Under the pieces are notes generated by a model that saw nothing but the letters and a program-made list of their open reading frames with translations, made no database searches and had not been told where the DNA came from. Shown in pieces: positions 18,655 to 26,819 of a stretch of 64,000 bases of DNA (position 1 is its first letter; each line of letters begins with the position of its first letter). This stretch comes from 0-14-3-00-62-12 sp034440555 (GTDB taxonomy: Bacteria > Pseudomonadota > Gammaproteobacteria > Xanthomonadales > Ahniellaceae). The stretch lies in NCBI GenBank assembly GCA_034440555.1, contig JAWXCG010000119.1, positions 49,954 through 113,953 on the forward strand. Reading direction: 5' to 3'. The position numbers were made by a program, and so were the translations under genes.

Positions 18655-19893
18655 TCAATGCCGCGTGCTGATGCTCTGGTCGAGTTCATCGAGCGCGCGC
18701 CTTAGTCGCGTTGTTGCATCGGTGCGGCGTGGTGGCCGCATGCCCAGGCTGGCCATCAACTCGCGGTTCCGATCCGCAACGATTTCTTTACGCAACTGCA
18801 GGCCATGGCGTGCGAACAGCGGTGCAAGCTCGTCGAAGCGCGCGTGCAGATCGCTCAGCGTGGCGCGGTAAGCGTGCTCTGCTACGCGTACGCGACTCTG
18901 GTAGCTGAAGACGTTGGTGAAGAACATCTCGACATCGTCGGGATTGGGCTCGAACAAAACCAGATCGGATTTCTGGTATTGACGTTGGTACTTTTCCATC
19001 CCGACCTGCATGCGTGAGCGCAGCAGGGTGCGAAAAGTCTGCGACAGTACTGCCGGCAAACCACCTTCCATCAGGCTTTCGGGCACTGCACGGCCATTGC
19101 GCTGTGCCAGGCCTGCATCGAATGGAACCAGAGGATTGACCCCGATCACCAGATCGCAGCCTTCTTCCAGTGCGACCGATGCGTGCAAGGTACGTCGCAG
19201 CGCACCATCAACGTACCAGCGGCCATCAATCTCGACCGGCGGATACAGCCCCGGTAGCGCGGCACTAGCCTGCACTGCTCGGGAAATCGGAACGTGATCG
19301 AAGCCATCGGAACCGAAGCGCACGGTTTGGCCAGTATCCAGATCGACGCTGATCACGAACAATTTACGCCGCAGCGCGCGGAAATCGTTGCTGCGACCGT
19401 GGCTCTCAAACACGCCGCGGAGGAATTCTTCGATGGCCTGGTTGTCGAAAAGTCCGGTCGGAATCAGAGTGCCCAGGCGACCGAGGACGTCGCTCCAGTC
19501 GGTATCAAGGGGTTTGGTGATCAGATCACCGATCCAACCGGCCAACACGCGCGGCACGCTGATCAGCCGGCGCCCATATTCCGCCAGTGCGGGGCGCAAA
19601 AAAACTTCAGGGCGAAAGTGCGCCTGGTCGGAATCATGAGTGAGAAAAATTCGGCACATCTCGGCCGTTCCCAGTCGATTGGCCAGTCCTGCCGACAGAA
19701 ATGCACCGGAACTGACACCGACATAGACATCTAGTTTGGTCAAATCCAAGCCCTGCAAAGCGTCCTCCATGGCGCGCAGTGCCCCCAGTTCGTACATTCC
19801 TCCGATCGGGCCACCGCCGGCAACGGCCAGGCCAATGCGTGATTTGCTTCCTTTGCCACGAGGGCGGCGGGCGGCGGGTTGAACGTTGAGCAT
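18655..19893 (-). CDS. Patatin-like phospholipase family protein
   Basis: A 412-residue patatin-fold acyl hydrolase. The glycine-rich oxyanion loop AGGGPIGGMYELG (near residue 25), the nucleophile elbow GVSSG (about residue 60) and the Asp of the Ser-Asp dyad in WYVDGALR (about 228) are all present, so it should be active on a lipid or acyl ester. ATG 19893 is used; the frame also has a TTG immediately upstream. No signal peptide is visible. It lies upstream of the phasin gene on the same strand, consistent with a part in PHA granule or membrane lipid turnover, but the substrate is not evident. Confidence 0.85.
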   Translation of the reverse strand: MLNVQPAARRPRGKGSKSRIGLAVAGGGPIGGMYELGALRAMEDALQGLDLTKLDVYVGVSSGAFLSAGLANRLGTAEMCRIFLTHDSDQAHFRPEVFLRPALAEYGRRLISVPRVLAGWIGDLITKPLDTDWSDVLGRLGTLIPTGLFDNQAIEEFLRGVFESHGRSNDFRALRRKLFVISVDLDTGQTVRFGSDGFDHVPISRAVQASAALPGLYPPVEIDGRWYVDGALRRTLHASVALEEGCDLVIGVNPLVPFDAGLAQRNGRAVPESLMEGGLPAVLSQTFRTLLRSRMQVGMEKYQRQYQKSDLVLFEPNPDDVEMFFTNVFSYQSRVRVAEHAYRATLSDLHARFDELAPLFARHGLQLRKEIVADRNRELMASLGMRPPRRTDATTRLRRALDELDQSISTRH

Positions 19894-20024
19894 CAAGCAT
19901 CCATTTGCTGGGGCGAGGGCATCGCCATTCGTACGATTGTAGCGATGGTGGCGGCATGCTCAAGCTAGACTTTCGTTCAACTTGCCGCGCCGAAGCGGCC
20001 AATCGTCAAAACTTGTAAACAACC

Positions 20025-20738
20025 ATGGCATCCAAATCGGTCAGTTTGCGTTTGCACGGCCTCCTGGAAAACCTGCAGGCGGTTTCCGATCCCAAAAAAA
20101 ACCCGTTGAACAAAAGCGCCGGACTGGCGCTATTGAAGACTTGGCAGAGCGAACGCCTGGGTAAGAGTTTTGCCGCGCTGCGCACGCATCCGCGTTTTGG
20201 ATTGGCCGCCGAGTTTTTCCTCAGTGATCTGTATGGTGCTGGCGATGTCACTTGGCGCGATCGTGATGTCAGCCGAATCATGCCGGTGATGACCCGCTGG
20301 TTGCCAGACTCGGTATTGCTCACGTTGGCTGAGGCGCTGGAACTGGATCTGCTGTCGCGCGAGTTCGACATTGAGATGGCCCGCGCGCTAAAGGGAGCGA
20401 AGCTGGATGCCGCGCGCTATGGCGCTGCCTATCGCGCCGTTGGCGATGCCGTCAATCGTCGACGCCAGGTTGCGCTGATTCGCATCGTGGGGGAAGAACT
20501 CGAACGCATCGTGCGCAAACCCTTCGTCCTGGGCGTGCTCAAGTTGGCCCGCGGCCCGGCGCGTGGAGCAGGCTTAGCCGGCTTGCAGGCCTTTCTGGAA
20601 CGAGGCTTCGCGGCGTTCAGGCATATGGGTCCGGCGCGCGAGTTCCTCGATACGATTGTCCAAGGTGAGGAGAAGATCATGCAGCGGCTGTTTGCCGCGC
20701 ATCCGGATCCCTTTGGTTTTGACCATTCCCAGGACTAG
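20025..20738 (+). CDS. Conserved FFLEELY-motif-like protein of unknown function
   Basis: A 237-residue, mostly helical soluble protein. It contains AAEFFLSDLYGAGDVTWRDRDVSRIMP (in pieces: FFLSDLYG near residue 67), a version of the FFLEELY motif that gives this family its working name. Function is unknown to me. It diverges from the patatin gene across 131 bases and sits between patatin and a PHA-system protein. The TAG stop is formed by a TA dinucleotide plus the first G of repeat copy 2; the sequence beyond the repeat would also have given TAG, so the insertion left the protein end unchanged. Confidence 0.7.
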   Translation: MASKSVSLRLHGLLENLQAVSDPKKNPLNKSAGLALLKTWQSERLGKSFAALRTHPRFGLAAEFFLSDLYGAGDVTWRDRDVSRIMPVMTRWLPDSVLLTLAEALELDLLSREFDIEMARALKGAKLDAARYGAAYRAVGDAVNRRRQVALIRIVGEELERIVRKPFVLGVLKLARGPARGAGLAGLQAFLERGFAAFRHMGPAREFLDTIVQGEEKIMQRLFAAHPDPFGFDHSQD

Positions 20739-20869
20739 GGAACCTCTGAACAAGTCCGGAGCCGCGATAGCCCCCTGAGTCAGGGGGCAAAAAACCGCAG
20801 GTTTTCGCGGGTTTGGCAAGCAATAAGCAGTGTAGCGAAGACGACGTGGTGACTTATTCAGACCTTCCC
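20738..20869. repeat. Dispersed inverted-repeat element, copy 2 (MITE-like)
   Basis: A 132-bp element, GGGAACCTCTGAACAAGTC at the left and the complement of GGGAAGGTCTGAATAAGTC at the right (16 of 19 positions match), flanked on both sides by TA (20736-20737 and 20870-20871). Interior hairpins: GCCCCCTGA/TCAGGGGGC and AACCGC/GCGGGTT. No ORF. It begins at the last base of the stop codon of the gene to its left. The TA flanks suggest a TA target duplication. Confidence 0.75.
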
Positions 20870-20923
20870 TAGAAGTCTGTGCCGGCTTCAGCGTAAAGAC
20901 TGTTGTTCCCGTCCAACCCACTG

Positions 20924-21199
20924 TCAGGCGAATTCTTCGTCGAGCACGCGTTCTATCTCGGACTCGATCGGCGCGCGCAGCATCATCAGCAGAAACCCGA
21001 GTTTGACATTGACCTTGACCATGCCTTTGGTCAACTCGATGTGCCCATCGACGCCACTGCGCGAGAAATTCAAGACATCGCCCTGCCACTGATGATCAAC
21101 CGAGAATTTCCTGGTGATCGCTTTGGCGACCTTGTTGACCGCGGCATGGGCTTGCTTCATCGTTTTGTCGTGCTTGCGAGATATTGAAATATGGCTCAT
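20924..21199 (-). CDS. Polyhydroxyalkanoic acid system family protein
   Basis: A 91-residue protein matching the small PHA-granule-region family: MSHISISRKHDKTMKQAH at the start, then VNKVAKAITRKFSVDHQWQGDVLNFSRSGVDG (read in parts) and a hydrophobic LGFLLMMLRAPIESEIERVLDEEF end. Function is poorly defined, but the family is found with phasins and PHA synthases. It is transcribed away from the cupredoxin gene across 83 bases. Assignment rests on motif recall and cluster context. Confidence 0.8.
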   Translation of the reverse strand: MSHISISRKHDKTMKQAHAAVNKVAKAITRKFSVDHQWQGDVLNFSRSGVDGHIELTKGMVKVNVKLGFLLMMLRAPIESEIERVLDEEFA

Positions 21200-21282
21200 C
21201 GCGCCCCTGTCTTTAGTATGTGGTTGCGGGCGAAGCTTGAGCTAAGATGATGCCAGATAACAAGTAGGGCGGGTTTGGGGCC

Positions 21283-21990
21283 ATGTGGAGAGCGATGAGC
21301 GTGCCATTTTGGCTGTGCCTGGCAGGCGCGGCGGGGGCCGGTGATTTGACCGGCGAACTGAAGCTCAAGTCGGGCGAAAGCCTTCTGCGCGCATCTGAAA
21401 CTCAGGACGCGGTCATTTATTTCCGTTCCAAGCAGCCGGTGGTAACGCAGGCGTCTCCACAGCCGCAGCTGATGACCACGCGGCGAAAACAGTTTGTGCC
21501 GCGGGTGCTGGCGGTGACAGCCGGCGAATCTGTGCGCTTTCCCAACGACGATCCTATCCTGCACAACGTGTTTTCGGCCTCCCCGGAGAACGCTTTTGAT
21601 ACCGGGCAGTACGGGCGCGGAGAAGGAAAAACGACGCAATTCAACAAGCCCGGTCTGGTTCGCGTCTACTGCAACGTACATCACTCGATGTATGGATTCA
21701 TCCTGGTACTGGACACCCCGTTTCATACCCGACCCGACGCTCAGGGGCGATTCAAGCTGAGCGGGCTGCCAGACGGCGAAGGCGAACTGGTGATCTTTCA
21801 TGATCGCGGCGCGCCATTGCGCCAGAAAGTGTTTATTCCGAGCGCGCCGGTCGTGAAGGGGTCCGCGCAAACAGTGCCCGCATCGACTCAGCATCTCGCG
21901 CTGACACTTGAACTCAATCGTCGCAAAGTGCCCAGTCATTCGAACAAATTCGGTAAGCCCTACGCCCGGAGCACCAATGCAAGCTACTAA
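21283..21990 (+). CDS. Periplasmic cupredoxin-domain protein (methylamine-utilisation-like)
   Basis: A 235-residue exported protein. The N-terminus (FWLCLAGAAGAGD) reads as a signal peptide. A plastocyanin-like fold follows with a complete type-1 copper set: H94 (HNVF), C130, H133 and M136 (CNVHHSM). After it, RPDAQGRFKLSGLPDGEGEL resembles a carboxypeptidase-regulatory-like beta domain. ATG 21283 or ATG 21295 could be the start. Its end overlaps the sensor-kinase gene by 14 bases, so the two are likely co-translated. It may sense or carry copper or electrons for the sensor; that link is inference. Confidence 0.8.
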   Translation: MWRAMSVPFWLCLAGAAGAGDLTGELKLKSGESLLRASETQDAVIYFRSKQPVVTQASPQPQLMTTRRKQFVPRVLAVTAGESVRFPNDDPILHNVFSASPENAFDTGQYGRGEGKTTQFNKPGLVRVYCNVHHSMYGFILVLDTPFHTRPDAQGRFKLSGLPDGEGELVIFHDRGAPLRQKVFIPSAPVVKGSAQTVPASTQHLALTLELNRRKVPSHSNKFGKPYARSTNASY

Positions 21991-24688
21991 GAGCGGGTTC
22001 CGATTGTCGCTGGCGGCCAGCATCTTCGTCATCTGCGCAGGGCTCATTGCGGTCTCGGTCGCGGCTTCGCTGTTCATCACCTGGAGCCAGGGTCGGCGCA
22101 TTGCCGATGCGAACGTGCAACGCGCCTTGACTACCAGCGTGAGCGTGCAGGACGAGTCACAACTGGCGCGTCTGGAACTGCTGCAGATCACAATTCAGAA
22201 CATTGCCGAAGATCCCGCGGTCAAAGCCTATTTCGAGAGTTCAGTCGTGGACAGCGAGTTGGGACTGGGCGAAGACCCGATACTTACTGGTGAAGTGTCG
22301 TTACGTGACCTTTTGGCGGAGCGCCAGCAGCAATACAGTTTCGATCTGGGCATTTTTATGGATGCCGAGGGCAACGTCGCGGCGCGCACGGACGAGTCCG
22401 AGGCAGTTGAGCAGAACTTGTCAGGAGATATTTTCATCAATGCGGCAATCGAGAGCGCAGCGCCGATCTCCGGGTATTGGCGGCAGCAGGATGTGTTGTT
22501 TCAGGCAGCGGTGATGCCGATTGTGCGCGATGAGAACCTGCTCGGTTTCCTGTTGCTGGCCAGAGCCGTGAATGATGAGTTTGCCGGTAAAATTGGCGAA
22601 GTCAGCGGCGCCGATATCGCCTATGTCGTAATCAAGAATGGCGAGCCCATTCTGTTTGCCAGCTCGCTGACCGACAAGGACGGGGCAGCGCTGTTGCAGG
22701 CACTGGTGAAAGACGTCTCGCTCAAAACGATGCTGACCCAGACCAAAGCAATCGATCGCATCGGGCTCACCTTTGCCGGGCAGTCCTGGTTCGGGCGCGT
22801 CGCCCCGCTGGACGAGGATGCCGGTGCGATTTTGGGTAGCACCTTGATCCTGACTTCGGCCGATCGCGCTTATGCTGGTTTCCAACGCATCTTGAATCTG
22901 GTTCTGCTTACTGGACTCGGCTCGCTGCTGGCGGCCCTGCCAATTTCCTATCTTCTGGCCAAAGTTGTTTTGCGCCCGGTGAAGGTGTTGGCGAAGGCCG
23001 CAGAGGAAGCCGCGTCTGGAAACTTCCGCACGCATCTTTCCGTCGGCGGCAACGACGAACTGGCCAGCTTGTCGCACTCGTTTGATCGGCTGCTATCCGA
23101 ACTGCGAGAGAAGAGCGATATTGAAGGTTACGTTTCCAACCTTTCCAGGTTTCTGCCCGAGCCGTCCACCGCGCGAGCAGCAGGAACCAACACCCCGCAA
23201 CAAGGTACGCCGGCAATCACAGTGCGTGCTCCTACCCTGGGCACGCGCGTATTGCTTGCCGCAGAGTGCCGCGCTCTGGCGCGACCGATGAGCAAAGAAC
23301 AAAGCATTGCCGCCGCCAATGGCGTGCAGGCGTTTGCCCTGGCCCTCGACCACGCGGCTCAGCGTACCAAGGCGCACGTGCTCATTTTCTCCGGGGTGCG
23401 CGCGGTGATAGGTTTCTCTGGAGATGGCGCCTTGAGCCGCGCTTTGCGCGTCGTGCGTCACCTGCGACGGGACAGTCAATTGAGCGATGTGTTATCCAGC
23501 AGCTTGGCGTTCGCTTTGCACCAGGGCGATATCGTTGAAGGCCAGGTGTCGGTTGCTGGCGGCAGTGTTCCGGTCGCCGGAGGTGGCGCGATCTATCAGC
23601 TTGAACGTCTGCTGTCCGAATCGAGCGAGGCGACCTTGTTCGTTGCCAAGCCCATGCTTGATGCGGTGCGTGAGGTGCAGGCAATGGACATCAAGCCGGT
23701 CACGGGTCTGGTTTCGGGCAGGAGTTTCCCCGGGGTCGCGGTCGACCAGCTCGATGCTCTGGAACCATTGGCGGCGTCGATCAGCAGCGCGCCAGGCGAT
23801 CGCTACGAAACAGTGGTGACTCCATCTAGCTCAGCGTCTGTCACGCGCCGCGGCGGCAGCGACATTGCGCTGGGCACCGTGTTTGGTGGGCGCTACGAGA
23901 TTATTTCCGAGCTCGGTGCCGGCGGCATGGGTGTTGTCTATAAAGCGCGCGATCTGGAACTCGATGATCTGGTGGCGATCAAGATGTTGCGCGGTGCGGC
24001 GATGATGGACGCCGAGCAACTCGATCGTCTCAAGAGCGAACTCAAGTTGGCACGCAAGATCACCCATCCGAACGTATTGCGCACTTTCGACTTCGGCGAT
24101 CACGAAGGGCGCCCTTACATTTCGATGGAATACGTGCGCGGGATGACGCTGCGCTACCTCATCAAGCAGGCCGGGCGCATTCCGTTTTCAGCCGGTTTGC
24201 GCATCGCCAAGCAGCTGTGCGCAGGCCTGAGCGCCGCGCACGAGGTGGGTGTTCTGCATCGGGACATCAAGCCCGAGAATCTGATTCTGGAGCAGAGCGG
24301 CAATGCCAAACTGATGGATTTCGGCATAGCGCGGCCCATTCGTCGGATGGAGCCGGGTTACACCCAGCCCGGAATGTTTGTCGGGACTCCACATTATTCG
24401 GCGCCCGAGCAACTGGCCGGCGACGAGGTGGATCATCGCGCCGACATTTATTCGAGTGGTGTACTGCTTTCGGAAATGTTTTGCGGAAAGCTGCCGTACA
24501 CTGGCTCCAACACGATGGAAATCTATATGGCGCAGATGCAGCAGGCGCCGATCCGGCCATCGGAATTCTGGCCGGAAATGCCCCCGGAGCTAGAAATTCT
24601 GATCCTGCGTTGCATTGCCCGCGCACCGGACGACCGATTTCAAAGTGCGAGTGACTTGGGCTCAGCGCTGGCGGCGATCCGGGTCTGA
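21977..24688 (+). CDS. Transmembrane sensor Ser/Thr (Hanks) protein kinase with HAMP and cyclase-like domain
   Basis: A 903-residue membrane protein; ATG 21977 overlaps the previous gene. Order: transmembrane helix (about 10-35), a ~260-residue extracytoplasmic CACHE-like sensor, second helix (about 295-320), HAMP (about 322-375; VLRPVKVLAKAAEEAASG), a region (~420-600) with the outline of a class III nucleotide cyclase (FALHQGDIVEGQV, PVAGGGAIYQLERLL) in which I do not find the metal-binding Asp pair, and a C-terminal Hanks kinase (637-900). The kinase looks active: GAGGMG loop, K669 in VAIKML, HRDIKPEN with D763, DFG with D781, and SAPEQ. Usual bacterial Hanks kinases have the kinase N-terminal, so this order is inverted. 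A double-FHA protein two genes on is the obvious partner. Confidence 0.85.
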   Translation: MQATKSGFRLSLAASIFVICAGLIAVSVAASLFITWSQGRRIADANVQRALTTSVSVQDESQLARLELLQITIQNIAEDPAVKAYFESSVVDSELGLGEDPILTGEVSLRDLLAERQQQYSFDLGIFMDAEGNVAARTDESEAVEQNLSGDIFINAAIESAAPISGYWRQQDVLFQAAVMPIVRDENLLGFLLLARAVNDEFAGKIGEVSGADIAYVVIKNGEPILFASSLTDKDGAALLQALVKDVSLKTMLTQTKAIDRIGLTFAGQSWFGRVAPLDEDAGAILGSTLILTSADRAYAGFQRILNLVLLTGLGSLLAALPISYLLAKVVLRPVKVLAKAAEEAASGNFRTHLSVGGNDELASLSHSFDRLLSELREKSDIEGYVSNLSRFLPEPSTARAAGTNTPQQGTPAITVRAPTLGTRVLLAAECRALARPMSKEQSIAAANGVQAFALALDHAAQRTKAHVLIFSGVRAVIGFSGDGALSRALRVVRHLRRDSQLSDVLSSSLAFALHQGDIVEGQVSVAGGSVPVAGGGAIYQLERLLSESSEATLFVAKPMLDAVREVQAMDIKPVTGLVSGRSFPGVAVDQLDALEPLAASISSAPGDRYETVVTPSSSASVTRRGGSDIALGTVFGGRYEIISELGAGGMGVVYKARDLELDDLVAIKMLRGAAMMDAEQLDRLKSELKLARKITHPNVLRTFDFGDHEGRPYISMEYVRGMTLRYLIKQAGRIPFSAGLRIAKQLCAGLSAAHEVGVLHRDIKPENLILEQSGNAKLMDFGIARPIRRMEPGYTQPGMFVGTPHYSAPEQLAGDEVDHRADIYSSGVLLSEMFCGKLPYTGSNTMEIYMAQMQQAPIRPSEFWPEMPPELEILILRCIARAPDDRFQSASDLGSALAAIRV

Positions 24689-24737
24689 GCCGACGCTGAT
24701 CAATTGGTCTAATGCGAACTGGTAACGGGAGGCGACG

Positions 24738-25823
24738 ATGAGCACGCGTAATTGGATTGGTGCGGTTTGTTTTAGTTTGCTGTTGCAAGGCGGCAATGCG
24801 CTGGCCGACGATCCGATTGCGTTCGAGGAACGCAGCGATACGCCCGCTTGGAGCTTTTACGGCGACGTTTTGCTGCGCGCCGAGCGCACCGTGGATATTC
24901 CCGGACGACCGCAAGATCTTGAGCGCGTTCGTTCGCGGACCCGGTTCGGAGTACGTCGTGAGTTCGACGATTTCGAATTTGGTGCCGCGCTCGAAGGCAC
25001 GCTGGGTTCGGATTCGAATCAGACAAATCGAGCAAACAATGATAACGAGCGCAGCGATTCGATTAACCTCGACGAGTTATATCTGCGTTGGCGCGGTGGC
25101 GAGTCGACTTCGGTGGTGCTAGGCAAGACAGCTTTTCCACTAGCGACCACGCCGCTGCTCTGGGATGACGATTTTCGCCCGCTGGGTATCAGTGCCAGCC
25201 ACTCGATCGCCTTGGGCGAGATCCATCGCTTGTCCCTTGTTGGCGGCTACTTCGCCGGCGATCATCTATACGATGACGAGTCGCGAATTGCAGCAGCCCA
25301 GATCGGATGGCATTGGAGCGAAAATGCAGAAGTCAGCGGTGATGTGCAGCTCGCCTGGCTGGATTTTTCTGATTTGCAAACCTTGGTGGATCGTGGTCTG
25401 GGCCGCACCAATCGCCGCGTCGCTGGAAAGCTGGTCAGTGACTACGAAATCCTCGATCTGCAGTTCGGGCTGCGTGCATTGATTGGCGATGCGTTATGGC
25501 GCGGCAGGCTCGATCTGGTGCGCAACATGGGTGCCGACCAGAATTCCGATGGTGCGCGATTCAGCACTATCTATGGCGATAGCCGCATCGCAGGAGGTCT
25601 TGAACTGGGCTTCGCGATCCAGCGCTTCCAGCGCGACGCAGTGCTGGCCGCATTCACCTCCGATGACTGGTGGTTCCACAGCTTTGCGCGCGGCTGTATG
25701 CCGTGGATAGCTTATGGCATCAGTGACAAGTGGCGTGTGCAGCTTTCAGGATTCCGGGAGAAGCGCGATGGCATAGTGGAGCCAACGGATCGCCTGTTGT
25801 TGGATGTGCGTGCCGCGTGGTAG
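24738..25823 (+). CDS. Predicted outer-membrane beta-barrel protein
   Basis: A 361-residue exported protein: signal peptide ending at ALADDP, then alternating amphipathic strands (SFYGDVLLRAERT, DFEFGAALEGTLG, DELYLRWRGG, RLSLVGGYFAG, YEILDLQFGLRALIG, WRVQLSGFREKR) and a C-terminal aromatic residue (VRAAW), as expected of a BAM substrate. It resembles alginate-export or porin-like proteins in style, but I cannot name a family. A GGAGG ribosome site precedes ATG 24738, 49 bases after the kinase gene. Confidence 0.65.
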   Translation: MSTRNWIGAVCFSLLLQGGNALADDPIAFEERSDTPAWSFYGDVLLRAERTVDIPGRPQDLERVRSRTRFGVRREFDDFEFGAALEGTLGSDSNQTNRANNDNERSDSINLDELYLRWRGGESTSVVLGKTAFPLATTPLLWDDDFRPLGISASHSIALGEIHRLSLVGGYFAGDHLYDDESRIAAAQIGWHWSENAEVSGDVQLAWLDFSDLQTLVDRGLGRTNRRVAGKLVSDYEILDLQFGLRALIGDALWRGRLDLVRNMGADQNSDGARFSTIYGDSRIAGGLELGFAIQRFQRDAVLAAFTSDDWWFHSFARGCMPWIAYGISDKWRVQLSGFREKRDGIVEPTDRLLLDVRAAW

Positions 25824-25901
25824 CGGCTTGCCCGCAGTGCCTTGGGGCTGGCAGCTGGGCTACAACCTGCTAGAGTCCAACCGTCCAAAATCCTGAACGA
25901 T

Positions 25902-26819
25902 ATGCGGCTACATTTTCCACAAGGCGAGCGTAAAGACGCATTGCTCAACGAGGGCGAGACCAGTATTGGTTTCGCTCCCGGTAGCGATGTCGAGATCAAA
26001 GGAGACGGCGTGGTGGAATCCCACGCGGTCATCACGGTCGACGCGCGCGGCCCAGTACTTTGGGTGCGATCGCCTGACGCATGGACGCATGTCAATGGGC
26101 GCCCGGTGCGCGAAAAGGCAATGCTTCGAGTCGGTGACCTGATCAGCCTGGGCAGCGTCACTCTTATGCTCAAACCCGACAATGACGCCTCGATCAGTCA
26201 GCATGTCCCGCCCGCGGCGGAGCCACAAGAAGCCATGAGCGAATCCGGAAACGAAACCCACTTCCGCGTGACCCCTCCGAAAGCGCTGTTACGCGGCGTG
26301 TCAGGTCCCTATTTTGGCAAGGTGCTGGCGGTGCCAGGTCGATTGGTAATCGGTCGCGGCAGCGATTGCGATCTGGTCCTCGACGAGCCTGAGATGTCTC
26401 GCAAGCACGCCATGATCGAAGTCACCGCGGCGGGCATCTACCTGCGTGATATGGGTTCTGCCAACGGCACCTATGTCAATGGCGTGCAAGTGCGTGACGC
26501 GGTTCTTTACTCCGGTGACCAAATCGCATTTGACCGCAACCGGTTTCTGATTGAAGCCCCTGGCATGCCTACCCGCGCCGATGGTCAGTACCAGGCCGAG
26601 CAGCTGATGGGGCAAAAGTCTGCCACACCACAGTCGACCCAGGCGATGCCGGCCGTGCCCGTACAGCAGTCCCATAGACAGAGCACGTCGTCGGAGCCTT
26701 TGACTGGCGGCGCGCCGGCGCCGATCAAGGGCAGTAACAGTCCATGGCTGCCGTTGCTGATTGGCATTGCTATTGCGGCAGCCTTGGTCCTGCTATTACT
26801 CGGCTTTCGACAGTCCTGA
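25902..26819 (+). CDS. Double FHA-domain protein with C-terminal membrane anchor
   Basis: A 305-residue protein. FHA1 (about 15-90) is degenerate (GFAPGSDVEI, VESHAVI, THVNGRPV). FHA2 (about 135-215) is canonical: VIGRGSDCDLVL, SRKHAMI, GSANGTYVNGVQV, all phosphothreonine-contacting motifs. A Gln/Pro/Ser linker leads to a single C-terminal transmembrane helix (PLLIGIAIAAALVLLLLGF), leaving only four residues after it, so both FHA domains face the cytoplasm. ATG 25902 is chosen because homology begins at RLHFPQGE. It likely reads phosphorylation by the kinase encoded upstream; that is inference from adjacency. Confidence 0.85.
   Translation: MRLHFPQGERKDALLNEGETSIGFAPGSDVEIKGDGVVESHAVITVDARGPVLWVRSPDAWTHVNGRPVREKAMLRVGDLISLGSVTLMLKPDNDASISQHVPPAAEPQEAMSESGNETHFRVTPPKALLRGVSGPYFGKVLAVPGRLVIGRGSDCDLVLDEPEMSRKHAMIEVTAAGIYLRDMGSANGTYVNGVQVRDAVLYSGDQIAFDRNRFLIEAPGMPTRADGQYQAEQLMGQKSATPQSTQAMPAVPVQQSHRQSTSSEPLTGGAPAPIKGSNSPWLPLLIGIAIAAALVLLLLGFRQS

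Noticed and set aside
21196..22191. 331-codon minus-strand open frame over the cupredoxin and kinase starts
   Set aside because: Opposite two well-supported genes including a clear copper site and membrane helices; no features of its own.
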